A stretch of DNA of 64,000 bases from Saxidomus purpurata (GCA_022818135.1 JAFMSR010000018.1:5118542-5182541), one strand, 5' to 3'. Counted from the first letter of the stretch, positions 1 through 51,771 are shown. Program-made: numbers and translations. The notes: a model not told the origin generated them from the sequence alone.

Positions 1-112
1 TGTGTCGTAAGTCAAGCCGACTTTTTTCACTCTTCTGACTGCTTTCATCATCTGTTTACAATTCCAGGGGCATTACCATCAAAATCTGGATTTACACATG
101 CTTACTTTCCCT

Positions 113-500
113 GTTTAAGCAGACATGTGCTTTGTGTCACCTATTTTGGCAGAACTAACCTATGAATCACCTATTTTGGCAGACCTATGCTTTGTGTCAC
201 CTGATTTAGCAGACCTGTTCTTTGTGTAACCTATTTTGGCAGACCTATGCTTTGTGTCACCTGTTTTAGCAGACATGTGCTTTGTGTCACCTATTTTGGC
301 AGACCTATGCTTTGTGTCACCCGTTTTAGTGACCTGTGCTTTGTGTCACCTATTTTGGACGACCTATGCTTTGTGTCACCTGTTTTAGCAGACCTGTCCT
401 TTATGTCACCTATTTTGGCAGACCTATGCTTTGTGTCACCTGTTAATCAGACCTGTGCTTTGTGTCACCTGTTTCAGCACAACCTGTGCTTTCTCACTGA
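113..500. repeat. 30-bp minisatellite with 60-bp alternating structure
   Basis: About 12 copies of a 30-bp unit containing CTTTGTGTCACCT. Two variants, CACCTATTTTGGCAGAC and CACCTGTTTTAGCAGAC, largely alternate, giving a 60-bp higher-order period. An open frame across it (247-576) exists only because the period is a multiple of 3. Confidence 0.85.
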
Positions 501-1760
501 TCTATCCTTCCAGAATCTGTGCAAGACTGCTGTATTTGTTTTGTTATTTTTTTTCTCACTTCCGTTAACTTTCTGATGTTCTTGTTTTACAAGCAATTTT
601 GTGCTTATTAGGAAATCATCCGGACATTATTGATCGCCGACTGTCCAAAATGGCAGCCTATGGTGATAAAATGCTCAAGTGTTTTATTTCTGTGTTTAGC
701 GGTGTACTTGTGCAAATAGGCTTTTCAAGCACAATGGGAGATTTTAGGATCAATTGGCGAAGGAAAATATTGCCTCCTAGACTTGGGCAAATGAAAAACA
801 ATTTGATCTTTATTTGTTCAACAAATATTTGTTCTGGAATAAGAATACCAACTTTGTTTGTATAAGATGTTTAATCAACATTTCATGAAAACAGGGTCAG
901 CCATAGATTATTTTAGAAATTTAATGCTTTGAAATATATGAAAATTCAAGCTTTTGTTTGAATAAGAGTAATCTTGACATTGCTTAAAAAATGTGGAAAT
1001 TAAATAAAATGTGGCGAATTTTGCTTAGCGAAAATAAAATTTTGTTTGAACCTTTTTCTTTTAAGTACACAAAAATGTTGGTTCTTGTCTGGTTGATCGG
1101 TCTAAAAATAAACCAGTCTGCCCATCTGTCTATGAAAACTTTTACGATTGCCATAGTTACTGCTATTATTTTAATAAAAATTTGAATTATGTCTAGCTTG
1201 AATGCTGCTTGTGATAGTCATATTCAGATCCTTGTGGTTCAAGAATCTCAGACATTCATTGTGCAGTAAAGCAGTGAACAGTGTCTGTAAAATAAAGTCT
1301 CTAATCTTTTGTGTACAAGTTACCCCACCCCCCTGTACTTTGCTGTAACTTGTATATTATACACCCAGGTCGGATGTGACAGCAGTTTCTGTCTTTTCTT
1401 AAAAAAGATACAAGATTATTGTTCTCTCATTACTTTGCAGTCCAGTGATCAGAGACTGAAAATTGTATCTTGTCTTACATTATGGTGTTAATTCGTTATT
1501 GAGAACAAAACCTTTGTTAGCTTTAGTCCTTGGAAGCTATATGATCTTTCTTGCCATATATTTGGTATTATGATATCTCTTAAGTGTGCTTTGGTGTTTA
1601 CTTCTTTACACAATTAAATGGAACATTGATATTACACAATTAATGGGAAACCAATTATTAGTATGTCAGAGAAAAAAGCTTTGAAGTTAAGAGTTAGGTT
1701 GACTTTAACAACCCTAATTTTCACAGAAGTAAGCTTTTTTTGCATATTTAGAATACCTAT

Positions 1761-2080
1761 GGTGGCGGACAGTGGTGTCCAAAAACATTGTCCGCTCCAA
1801 AAGTTGAACACTTTCATCTGATCTTCACCAAACTTGATCAAAATGTTTGTGGGCATAATATCTTGGCAGAGTTCAATAACCAGCCAAATCCTTGAATAAT
1901 AAATTGATCAATTTAGCCTTGTCCACTCTACAAGTCAAACAGTTTTCATCTGATCTTCACCAAACTTGGTCAAGTTCGATAACCAGCCAAATTGCCCAGG
2001 GCACTTCTGAATTATGGCCCTGAAACGATAAATCAATAAAAGTAGCCTTGTCCTCTCATGTTTTTCGAGGTACAACTACA
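1761..2080 (+). mobile_element. Hairpin-capped repeat element with two internal copies
   Basis: It begins with an inverted repeat (GCGGACA at 1765, TGTCCGC at 1789-1795). Two degenerate tandem copies of about 132 bp follow, each containing CATCTGATCTTCACCAAACT (1815 and 1947). The layout matches the better preserved hairpin-plus-satellite elements elsewhere in the window. The right boundary, near GTAGCCTTGTCC, is approximate. No coding capacity. Confidence 0.5.
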
Positions 2081-2514
2081 CTACAGCTTTAAGACATATA
2101 CATGTGCTGAGAAATCACAGAAAGTGGTCACTTAAATTACAAAGGTGTGAATTTCCTTCAGGATGCTAGTATTAACATACATACAAATGAACAAGTCAGG
2201 CACCATGGCATTAATATTATGACCTTTAACCTGTCACAGATCACATTAATATGCATAATGTGATGAGCATGCATTGTGATTTCCCAATGGAGCCATTGGT
2301 ATTCTCCTTTATAGACAATCATCCCCCAAGTGACAAGGAGGCAAATTACATATTCTTTATTCCTTCTGCAAACTTATTTCTTACTCCTTGAGGCTGTCTC
2401 TGAGTTGTGTGTGTCATAGAATCACGCTAGCTAATAATAGCTTGAGATTTTGCTGATCATACTTTTCTACTTGTGAAGAATATTTGTTATGAAGATTGAT
2501 ATTATTCATCAAAA

Positions 2515-2735
2515 TCCTCGTCCTCATCATCATCATCATCATCATCAGAATCATCATCAGAGTTGTCATCATGTTAAATTGAAACTGTTGTATTTGAGAT
2601 ATATAGATTGTAATTTTCATATGACATTCTTGTTACTTTTCTCTGCCTTGTATTGTTATTATTGTCATCCTCATCACCACCATCATCATCAGCAACATCA
2701 TTATCATCAACATCATGCTGTTTTTTCTTGTACAT
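2515..2735. repeat. (CAT)n / (ATC)n microsatellite tracts
   Basis: Two interrupted CAT/ATC trinucleotide runs (about 2518-2571 and 2665-2725) separated by unique sequence. Apparent His-rich and Met/Asp-rich open frames on both strands are by-products of the repeat. Confidence 0.85.
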
Positions 2736-3329
2736 CAACATCATTGTCATTTTCAGTAGTTTCATTTTGTGTGCCAGCATTTTGTAAGGAAGCTGGTTTG
2801 TGTTTGTATGAAATAGATCGCTTAGTGGAATAATTGAATTGTAGTAACTGGGGAATTTATACAGTTACACAGTTTACCATATTGTGACAGTTATGATTTT
2901 CTTAGCATGTTGAAAAATTATGCCTTGCATTTTTTTCCCGAGTACAGTCATCAGCAGCAGTAGGAAAAAATTACATTTCCGGTTGCGATTCTTAGGTAAT
3001 AAACAGTAGCAAAACTAAAGTCACAGGACCACAATTACAAGTAGCTTTTATTTTACCAAGAAATATTTCTTACCAGCAAAAAAGACATTTATTTTTACAA
3101 AAATATCTGATTTGCTTCATAAATTGATAAGTACATGTTAGAAATATAGTACAATATTTTTTTCAATGATATTGCAAAAAATTAGAAAGACTTTCTGGCA
3201 ACCATTTTTCTTGAAAAAAGGACTTGAATACGAAAGAAAGGCATATGTCAACATTGTCTTAGAGTGAATAGAATATGGTTCTATCATTATCCTGTCTTTA
3301 AATTAATTTTACTATATTAGTTACAGTTG

Positions 3330-3690
3330 TTGCAGCAATCATAGTAACATTAGCAGTAGTTGTAGATGTAATAGCAGTAGCTATAACAGCAGTGGCAGTT
3401 GTTGCAGCAGCAATACTAATTGTAGCAGTAGCAGTAGCAGCAGATTAGCAGCAATAGAAGTTATAGCAGCAGCAGTAGCTGTAACAGCAGCAGTAACAGT
3501 TGTAGCAGTAACAGTTGTAGCAGTAGCAATAGCAGCAAATTAAGCAGCAGCACAAGTTGTAGCAGCAGTAACAGTTGTAGCAGTAGCAGGCGCGTCAGTT
3601 GTGTAACAGTGTGGAGCAGCAGCACAAGTTGTAGCAGCAGTAACAGTTGTAGCAGTAGCAGTAGCAGCAGTACAAGTTGTAGCAGTAAAA
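3330..3690. repeat. Imperfect GCA/GTA/ACA trinucleotide tract
   Basis: About 360 bp of degenerate trinucleotide repeat built from GCA, GTA, ACA and GTT. Longer units such as AGCAGTAACAGTTGTAGC recur inside it, so trinucleotide slippage has been overlaid by larger tandem duplications. The Leu/Gln-rich reverse-strand frame at 3461-3712 is an artefact of it. Confidence 0.8.
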
Positions 3691-5129
3691 GTGAGAAGCA
3701 GTAGCGCAACATTTACATAAAGCAGTTAATTCTTTCAAATGTAAAGTGCGTTATTGGAAACAGGAGTCACTGTCGGAGAGAAAAAAACATACATGCAGGC
3801 AAGGAATGTGAAAGATATCTATTAATAAATCTCTCTTCCAGTTTGATTCACTATTGATTTCGAATCCAAATCATATTAGAAATTGTAATGCATTTGTGTT
3901 AGATTTCCAGCTGATTAACTAGAGTCGTCCCTCGGTTTATGATGAGCACGATAGTCGGGGAATTAATTGCATCAATTTAAGACGGCAACGCTGACAAAGG
4001 ATCGAGAGTTGCGATGTTAAAGCGTGCCTCGACATTCAATACCAAGATTTTAGTGTCGTAAAGGGAATATTATCTTTTTTATCGAATCTTTAGAGAATAT
4101 CCAAATATGGTCAAGTATTGTTTTGTAGGTTGAGTTTTCACCTTCCTTTATTGTTGTAAAATTAGACCTGTAGTTTAAGAGTGGGTTTTTGTAGTTGTTG
4201 CATATGTACTGAATAAATTATTAACAAGGAAAATATGTTTCTACATTATAAAATGCAGTTAGGAAAGTTTAATTCATTTCTGACAGTTTGAAAAGTCAAA
4301 CCATTATGAGGTTATTTAGCCTTGTCATAGTTTGAATACAATTTACATAAAATCAAGTACACTTTAATCATGTCATCATAATACTTGGCAGATAAAACCA
4401 TAAAGAATAATATTAAATAAGGGAATAAAATGGATGTCTATTATATACATATACTCCTCCCAAATTTTATTTATCCATAAATTTGGGAGCTAATGAATTT
4501 TGTTAATTAAAGAGAATGCTGGTTATGAAAAGTCTTGGCTGGAATAAGATATTTCTTACACTACTAACAGTGTAGACCATGATCAGGCTGTACATTTGTG
4601 GTCTATCCTGTGAAGGTTAACAGTGTATTTCATTGGAAGCTTTAGTCACTGTACTTTTGGATGGTAGATTTAGTTTGCCATAGTTGTCAGGTATCTACAG
4701 ATTTGACAGCCTGGCTTTGGGTACATATCCAAATATCTTGTTAGTATAACCTGGAATATACATAACCTTGTCAGGTTAGCATGGGATTTACAAATTTCAC
4801 TTTCTCATAAATATAACCAATGTAGCATGACTACAATAACTTTGTCCTGAGGGCCTACAACTACAAAGGTCCCAGAATTTACAATGAAGGTCAGCATCAA
4901 TGGACAGTTTCTGTGACTGGATAAGACCCTGCTTACTTGCAGCACTGGGTTACACCCAGCTTACAAATATACATTTGCAGTACTGGGTTATTGTTGCTCT
5001 AGGGCAGAACCCATCTCTTTTATCACTGTTGTTCAAATTTTTCATATTTTTCTTCGCTCCAGTCATATTATATGCATTCCGTTATATTTTGTGATGTTTT
5101 TTATTAAATCCATCTCTTTTTCTTTCCAG

Positions 5130-43959
<38,830 letters not shown>

Positions 43960-44610
43960 GTGTAAATTTTACTGTAGGAGTAATGCCAGTTTTTGCACGT
44001 GTTGTACAAAGTACCAGTGTATTTTCCGTACTGTAAAATTCTTATGCCATTCAGAAGTATGGAAATACAGATATTGTATGCATTTTGACAAAAACATAGC
44101 TTTAACCCCATTGTTTGTGAAACTGAAGGGATATATTGTTGAATGTATCCCTCTTTGGAGATTATGAGCGAATAGTTCCTTTCTTGATAGTTTCATGGAG
44201 AGATAGGAGTGGAAATTACCTCTCTAGAAGGATTTAGTTAATGGCAGCTGAATGGAAGAAGTGTGTATAACAAAAAGTGCTGTATATTAAGGCAGAAGGA
44301 ATTTTGAAACAGATTATACAGGAGTGTAGAAACTGTAGAACAGACTATACAGGAAGTGTAAAAATATGACAGGAAGTGTAAAATATGACAGGAAGTATTG
44401 GACTTCTGCTGTTCTGGACTGTGTACAGATGTTTCTTGTGTATTGTATAGTTACCGGTACATACACATGGCTATTTCAGTATCTCGTACAGTGATGTATT
44501 TTTTCTATCTTTGCTGTTGTGAAGTCCCGTACTTGTGAAGCAGATCATAGATATATCATCTGTGAAAAAATTACACATGTTGATTGCTATGCTGGTTAGT
44601 CAGGGTGTTC

Positions 44611-44710
44611 ATTACATGGAAATAGTAATTGATTACATTACATGGAAATAGTAATTAATTACATTACATGCAAATTGTTTGATTACAATACATGAACATG
44701 GTAATTGAAT
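44611..44710. repeat. 26-bp tandem repeat, four copies, in TLE 3' flank
   Basis: CATGGAAATAGTAATT(G/A)ATTACATTA repeats from 44615, 44641, 44667 and 44691 at 26, 26 and 24 bp spacing. Each unit carries TAAT/ATTA homeodomain-type cores, which may be chance in AT-rich sequence. Confidence 0.75.
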
Positions 44711-44800
44711 ATAAATATGTGTTACATATGTGCAGACTTGCTAAGTTGCACGTAGGTGCTTTAGTGTCATTATTATCGTCACTTGTCCCTTTATTCAAGT

Positions 44801-44924
44801 CACATGTGTCATGTGATCTTATTAAGTGTCATGTGATAATATCACATGTTCCACCCTTCCATTGATCTTTCGTAATGTGGTGTTTTGTTTTGTGTTCTTG
44901 GTCAATATCTTTCGTGTCATGTGA
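44801..44924. promoter_or_regulatory. Cluster of CATGTG/CACATG E-boxes
   Basis: CACATGTG (44801), TCATGTGA (44809, 44829, 44917) and TCACATG (44842) lie within 124 bp. TCATGTGA is the M-box type site of MiT-family bHLH factors. Position is TLE 3' UTR or downstream. Function is inferred from motif density only. Confidence 0.25.
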
Positions 44925-47900
44925 TATGACCAACAGAATTATTACAGATTAGTGCATGAGTATGAATACACAGACCTCAAGTAAATTGTTTGTTTTGTGA
45001 CATATTTATTATGGCTGTTATGGTTAATCTTGAAATCAATGAATCACAAGCAAGCCATTCAAGGAAACGATACGAAACCAGTGTACATGTACTCTGAATT
45101 AAACTCAAGTCATGACTTCAGCTGAAAATGGCGTTTACATTACCTCATGAGCTACCAACTTGTGTGGAATTCCTTATTCCTAAGGTATCTGGCTTCTCTA
45201 GGCCCACTCAGTGTCAGATAGGAACATTTTTTTACAGATTTTGTGAAAGCCTCATTTTCACACAAATCAACATTTTTCACAATCAGTTGCTGTCGGTCAT
45301 GAAGATATCAGTCATGCTCTGTGTATAAAGCTCAGTGTCAAGTCAACACAAGGCTCTCAGTCAACATAAGGCTCTCAGTCTAGTTTTATTCTCGGCTTTG
45401 CTCATTCAGTTACTGATACAAACAATTTCAACTTGCATATGGGTGTTTTGTAAAGAATGAGTTTTCACCTTTTAAGGTTTGAGAGAATAACTATGTTCTA
45501 GTACTCTGACTGGTTAGCAGGATAGTAGTAGTCATGGCGATGTCGAGAATCGTTGGTCAAACAATGTATACTAAACAAAATTGCATAAAGGCAGCAACTT
45601 TCTGTTGAAATGTAAATTTTGCATTCAGTTTGTCATACCGTTCACGCGAGCTTTTCTCTTGCTTAACTCATAGCATATAATTCAGTACAATTCAATATTC
45701 TAATATGGTAACAGAAGTATCAAATGTGTAAAAAAAAAAAAAAAACACTTTTTTGTTTTCTTTGTTGTAATATGCTGTGTTAGGTCTTTGGTGAAGATTA
45801 ATTGATTTCTGAAAGCTAGATTTGTTGCAACCCCTAGATATTATCACATGATCAAAGGCATGCCATGTCACCTTGTACCTAATGTTTAATTGTGAATAAC
45901 TTAACCTTTAAATGTGTGATTGTCATCAATGTTCATTTTTATTGCTCTTCAAGGAGTCAGTCGTCTGCACTAATCACAGAGTTTTTCCATGACAAAAGTT
46001 ATAATCATTGTCACACAGTGTTTTTCTTGATAATCCAGATAGAAGTGCAGAGGTCAGTGCAATACAAATATGACTTGCATGAAATGAAGGACATAAAACT
46101 GTTTTGTATATCTCTTTAACCCAACCCAGCTAATTTTATAAAATGAACTCTTCCATTTTTCAATTTGGAGAATACCATTAATTGTGAAAAGGGGTGTCTC
46201 AGTTGAAATTCATTGTCTGAATAACAAACAGCGCAGATCATGATCAGCAAACTGATCATGATCTTCACTGGTCCCAACAGCAGAGACAAGCTTCAGTAAA
46301 CTCTACCCTATGTAATATCAATCCTTGTCCCCAAGGTGAAGGACATATAGACTATGTGATAGTGACAATAGCTGCCCATGATATACTGTGTAATATCACA
46401 ATATGATGGTAGTGTGCGGGTATCAAATACGTTGAGTAAATGTGTATTTTGTAGCATTTAATGTGTGAAATACTGCATACTTTGTGTTGTGGTGTAGATT
46501 GGTTTATCGTGACTGAGTCGGTTATCCGGTTTTGATCAGAGTTCTGAACTCGAGACTTTACTCTGATGCTCATTTTCTCTGCACTTTTTTCGAGAACAAA
46601 GACAGTATGTGTTTGAAATACCCATTTCTGAAATTATTTTTTAAAGATTCTCTTTAGTTGAAATGAATCAATTTTTAAATAATATGTAATGTTAGTATTC
46701 TAATGTAACTGTCGTTTAAATATGAACAGAATAGTTGCATTCTAAATTTTGCAGATTATGATTAAAAAAGAACTTGTGTTAGAGAACTGGATATTCTTTG
46801 GCTATCTAGAACTGACACTAGTTGCTGGCAACCTTTTGCTCAAGTTAGATTTATAACATCAGAGCGTGTTCGATATGTTAAACTTAATTGTACATTTTAG
46901 ATTTCTGACAAATCACGAGTACCAGGTTATGCTAATATTTTCATGTTAACAGGCATTAATAAAACTGAATTTTATTAAATTGTATTTTTGAAGGCACAAT
47001 ATATAACAGCAATTTGGGTTATGGTCACCTTGAAAGTTAGCATGTTCACATGCCTAAGTTAAATAATTCCTCACATAGCTGGACTGGAATATTTGCTTCA
47101 CAGATAAAAAAAAGCATTAAACTGTTTATTTAGTGGAACCAACCTCGTGCACACATATTGTGTGCCGAGCTGAACATTAAAAGACTTTTACACAGCAGTA
47201 TGGCTGTGGTTTTAATGCATTTAGGGCTGTCAAATTCAGGGCTCCCTCTATTAATGAAGTTCTTGTTGCCATGGTATCAAGTTACTTAGTTACTCCTTCA
47301 TGGAGTATGAGAGGCATGCCGTGTACAAATGTTTGTGACTTTACATGTCAGATAATCCATGGAGTCCTAAGCAAACATACTCAAGATAATGCTTTTTTTC
47401 AGAAATGAGAAATAAATATAGCAAAGACAAAAGGTCTGTTACATCATCTTGATGTGAATTGTACTTTATAGCAGTAGGATGTGACCTTAATAATTTCCAT
47501 AAATAATGCAATCATTAGACAAAGCCAAACAAATGAATTGATATGCTGTTTATCATTGTTCATCAGTGTCTTCCACTGAGGTTTGGAAATTATTGTTATG
47601 GTTAAATCATTTTCAATATTTCATACTATTTTATTCAATTCTTTAAAAGCATTTAGAGGTTGAAATGGCATGTTACAAAGATACACGCTTTTGATTTTCT
47701 TTTGGTTTCATAAAATATTGAACAGCTAGTAAAAGTGCATTTTGCACATTTTTTTTAATATTCTATCATTTGTGTTATCTGCCCTTCATACCACTGGTGG
47801 TAGTAATTTTTAACTCCCTTAAATTATAAAATTGTTTGAAAAAGAAAATTAAAATCCTTGATAAGTGGGAAAATTAACTCTTAAGAAATAATCTATGGGA

Positions 47901-50300
47901 AGGGTCTTTCTTAAAGAAAAAGTAATATTCAAACCATAATAAATTCATTAGAAGCTGAGTATAACACTGTCCACAGATACGAGAATTTGTATCTCGGCCA
48001 GTATGTTTTTCTTTAAGATGATGTGTCGGGAATTGCGAAAACTGAATCAGATCTTGTTGAAATATATATTTAATTAGAAAATATGTTATTCAAACAGCTT
48101 TCTTTTCGTTAGTACAATATTCAAATTCAGAACAATTTAAAAAGTAGAAAAGAACTGAAGAAAACAGCTTTTTATTATAAGTGTAAGTCAATTTCATACA
48201 TTGACTGTGTACATGACAAATAAAGGGGTTGATCATTTGAAATCCACTGTATATACCTTATTGAAACCTATGTGTTGCAGCTGTTAGGAAAGGTTGTAGA
48301 ATAAAACGATTATTGTGAAAATCCAAATGTGATGATGGAGGTGTTGAAGAAGAATGAAAGCAAGAAAGAAGGTAGACAGTTCAAACACTTGCTTCAGTTG
48401 ATTTTTGGAAATTTCTTGATCTAGAATTTCAAAATTTTACGATGAATATGATGATGATTAATGATCAGGAGGAGATGATGATGATGATGATATGGACAGA
48501 GATGATGAGCAGTAGAAACTGTTAGACTTGCATGTAGATATTTTTACAGTTTAGTGCTAATACATGTACAAGTGTGTTGCCGAAGACGATGATGATGATA
48601 ATTCAGCAGAAATTAACACTGGCGTAATACAGGTTTACATATCACAGTTATTAATGGGAATTATTGTCTTGATCAATTAGTCTAGTTGCAAGAAAGCATT
48701 ATTAATAAATCATTTTAAAATGATAAGTTGTTAAAAGTCATAAATAATTAAATGCTACAATTGTATTCATTTAATAGAAAAATAGGTACATACTAAAAGG
48801 GGAATTTAGTACATTTTGTTTACAGAAATTCAGAGCATGAACGCTACATGCTAGTTCTAAATGTGTATATAGGGAGATTTGAATTTTGTCAGGATTTTCA
48901 TTTTATCTGGGAACAAGAATCTTCTGTGAAGGCTTATACCATTTTCTAACCAGCTTTAAGCATTAACAAAAACTACATTTGTTCATTATATAGATTTGCT
49001 ATCATTTTTATTGCCCTGGCTATAGATATCAAGTGTGCCATAATTTTAGAATTTTTCCATTTGAAAATTAAAGAGCATTGTAAGTGTAGCCTATCAGAAA
49101 TCCTTACATGATTTTTACAAGTTACAGTGGTTGATTACAAATTTGTGCAAAAAATTACCAATTTTGGCCAAAAACAGCACTTGTTAAATTGGTACATGTA
49201 TCTCAGAATATCAATTGACGTCTGTAGTTTAGTTTAACCTTGATAACGAGTTGCATGTAAATTATTTTGTCTTTAAAAGCGAGGGGGAAAGATGTAACTT
49301 TACGGTCTAAATTCCGGAAAAATGACTCGGGGCTTCTCTTGGCCTTTTGTTAGTTTTCATTTGTTGCAAGAGGTCACAAGGGTATGGATATGTTGAGAAT
49401 AGTTTTATATCTGCTCCTTCACAGCAAGTTGTAGCTTGCCGTATACTCAAACTGTCTCCCTACAAACCCATAACTCAGTTTGGGGCGATTATAAATATTT
49501 TTGGTTTCATAAATTCCATCTCCATGAACTCTTTACAAAGTTTACAGTAGTGTAACTTATTTCCTTATAAAACTTTACCTAGAGATGGTAAATCATAATT
49601 TCACAGACCCTTTTAGTAATATTGCTATTCAAAATATAACACAATCATTATGGTATTTTCTCAAAACGACAAAAAATATGATAAATAGGCTTGGAAGACC
49701 CATGGCAGGCAACATGTAAATCGTATTTCATATGGATACATTATTTTCAAGATATGTTTATTTTTCTGCAGAACGCTTTGAAGGAGCAGCTTTAAAATTG
49801 AAACTTTGCTTCAGTGTTGGTAATGTTCTGTGTTGATGAAAGAATGTATGTGTGACAGGCTGTTGTCTTATTCATTTTTCATTCGACTTGCCCTAGTATT
49901 ACAAGTGTCGTGTAATAATTACTACATTATTTTTGTCTGCATATTTCTTTATGCCATTTTGTTAGATTTGTGTACAAGAAATTGTAGTTTATCTGGATAA
50001 AATGCCAATAAAATGTATGTTTACATAAATACGTGTTTGTTTTATTTTGCTGCTTTGTCTCCGAGTACAATATTGGTGATAAGAGGTATACACAATATAA
50101 TGTAACTGGTGTCGCGTCACTATGTACATGTATAACAGCTAATGAAGGATGGTACATAGAAGTGTTACCAGGCATATAGCTGTTGCTATCCACTGTTTAG
50201 GTTCTAATGTCTCCAGCTGAGAAAAATGTGAAGCTTGGCTAGGACTTGAACTTTGGACAAAGTTATGCTGTAAATCCATGCCTGAATTTCGCTATTGGAT

Positions 50301-50835
50301 TTTAGCTAACCTGGCAGAGGTGTATGTTGCACGTCCATCCACCATTTCCTTTAAACAAAATCTCTGAAACCACTAAGCCAATGTTGATGAAACTATGCAG
50401 GGATGTTCCTTGCATGAAGATCTACCAAAGTTGTTCAAAGAATTCCATCCCATGCAGAACTCTGGTTGCTACAGCAACATATAGGAAAAACTTTAAAAGT
50501 CTTGTCAAAAACTTGAAGGCCCAGAACTTAGATATTTGGCATGTAGCATTGTCTAGTGGACTTCTACAAAGATTTTTCAAAGCGTGACCCCCAGCTCAAA
50601 ACTGAGCCCACCCGGGTCACTTGATTTCATATAGACTTATACAGGGAAAACTTCAAACAAATCTTAAACCAAAAGGCCCATAGCTCGGATATTTGAATTG
50701 TAGTATTGTGTAATGGACCTTTATGATGATTGTTCAAATCGGGACCCTTCTATCAAAATAGAACCTTTTTGCCACAAGATTGTTGATGGCAGCAAGGTGA
50801 GCGAAATAGGGACATCTTGGTCTCTCTTGTTAATG
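50301..50835 (+). mobile_element. Second-family hairpin-type repeat, related to 40.5-kb element
   Basis: Shares long blocks with 40.5-41.1 kb, for example AATTCCATCC..TGCAGAACTCTGGTTG and ATATTTGGCATGT(A/G)GCATTG. It ends near GGTGAGCGAAATAGGG. The 5' cap is truncated. Open frames through it are not conserved between copies. Confidence 0.6.
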
Positions 50836-51349
50836 TTAAATAAAATACAGGTAGAGTTTGATAAAAGTCTTGGTTCTTTAACATGCCTGTCATACAGCAC
50901 TGATACATCATACCTCGGTTTTAGGTCTCATCCGAAAGACCATTGGAGAAGCCCTAGATTACCAGCATATATTCTTTATCAGTTTGATAGAAGGCCTGTT
51001 TGAATCCCTGTTACTCAGTTCAAAATCATAAATCTAGAATTTCATAAATAATATGAAAATAGGCAAAACCTATATCGGGTGAAAGCATAGCAGTAATTTA
51101 TTTTTATTTTTACGGCCCAGGGGTCGCAAAAACGTTTGAAGTTACAAAATTATAGATATCGAATATCCATTGAATCATGAATCAAGGTGTTGACTGCTAA
51201 AAGAAATGTTACTTTTTATGGCGTAACAAGAAAGAGTATCAAACTTTAGGAATGTGTACATAAATAGAATCTCTTTACATTTCCAAAGTACAAACCTGCA
51301 TTAAACGGAAATGTGTTGCATTTTTTCAAAACAAAAATGGCTGATTTAA

Positions 51350-51371
51350 TGACGTCACATAAATGACGTCA
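51350..51371. promoter_or_regulatory. AP5B1: Twin palindromic CRE sites upstream of AP5B1
   Basis: Two perfect TGACGTCA octamers (51350-51357 and 51364-51371), 14 bp start to start, about 290 bp before the AP5B1 start codon. TGACGTCA is the full binding site of CREB/ATF bZIP dimers, and two exact copies so close are unlikely by chance in AT-rich, CpG-poor DNA. Confidence 0.6.
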
Positions 51372-51557
51372 TTTGCAGAGGAAGTTAAAAAACGGTGCAT
51401 CGTTATAAGTATGTTTTCGTATCGTCCAGGTGAGGACAATTTGAAATCTTCCATGGGTAATCACAAATCACATAATTAATTGCTTTCAGTATTCAAGTAA
51501 ACACTCGTACATACGTTTACCTATGGTCGGGCTTCGCGCCCTTCGTTCTTCCGCCCG

Positions 51558-51566
51558 TATAAAAAA
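51558..51566 (+). promoter_or_regulatory. AP5B1: TATA-like box of AP5B1
   Basis: TATAAAAAA follows a local CpG-rich patch (CGGGCTTCGCGCCCTTCG, CCGCCCG) and lies 94 bp before the start codon. That would place transcription start near 51590. The CpG-rich patch could also belong to a dispersed repeat. Confidence 0.35.
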
Positions 51567-51651
51567 TCCAAATTTCATGAGCACCCTAGCTAAAAAGGAG
51601 CATGAGACCTAAGAGTGAATATCATGATGCATTATTATTTCGACGCCGAAA

Positions 51652-51771
51652 ATGTCAAAACCCGGAAATGCCGAAATTTACGCTCTTTTAAGAGAAATTA
51701 GAACAGAAAAAGCATCAGGGAAGATATACAAGAGATTTGAAGACGATTACTATGCACTAGATTTATTGAAG
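51652..51771 (+). CDS. AP5B1: AP5B1 exon 1 with start codon
   Basis: 40 codons, starting MSKPGNAEIYALLREIRTEK and ending YYALDLLK, phase 0, with a weak GTTTGA donor. The pattern fits the AP5B1 N-terminus (short helix, then a LL-x-L segment leading to TKV-LL). Two out-of-frame ATGs upstream (51602 and 51624) open short frames that overlap the start. Confidence 0.75.

Larger units (their letters stand above)
1..5129 (+). other. TLE: Upstream intron of TLE, no coding exon seen
   Basis: The next exon to the right begins at a codon inside the Groucho Q domain, so this stretch is taken as the intron before it. I searched it for the expected preceding Q-domain peptide (a YVMYYEMSYG-like segment) and did not find it, so the N-terminal exons lie left of the window. 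It holds a 30-bp minisatellite, a hairpin-capped element near 1.8 kb, trinucleotide tracts at 2.5-2.7 kb and 3.3-3.7 kb, and a short inverted repeat at 4454-4489 (arms CTCCCAAATTT). The rest looks like unique AT-rich sequence. Confidence 0.7.
43960..51651 (+). other. TLE 3' UTR and intergenic interval to AP5B1
   Basis: 7.7 kb with no recognised gene. AATAAA signals on the + strand occur at 46958, 47411, 48219, 48300 and 50007, among others. Which one ends TLE cannot be told from sequence, and a 3' UTR of several kb is possible. The interval holds small tandem repeats (44330-44400, 44611-44710), an E-box cluster (44801-44924), dispersed repeats (near 46190 and 50301-50835), a GATGAT-rich patch (48440-48600) and the AP5B1 promoter region at its right end. 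Open frames are short and unrecognised. Confidence 0.6.

Noticed and set aside
247..576. 109-codon open frame rich in Leu, Cys, Phe
   Set aside because: It is the translation of a 30-bp minisatellite; the period is a multiple of three, so a frame stays open without selection.
2489..2833. His-rich frame and its Met/Asp-rich reverse frames
   Set aside because: They arise from CAT/ATC microsatellites; no conserved flanking sequence.
3461..3712. Leu-rich 83-codon reverse frame resembling a membrane protein
   Set aside because: It is the GCA/GTA trinucleotide tract read backwards.
50007..50012. AATAAA as the definite TLE polyadenylation site
   Set aside because: At least four other AATAAA signals lie between it and the stop codon; sequence alone cannot choose.
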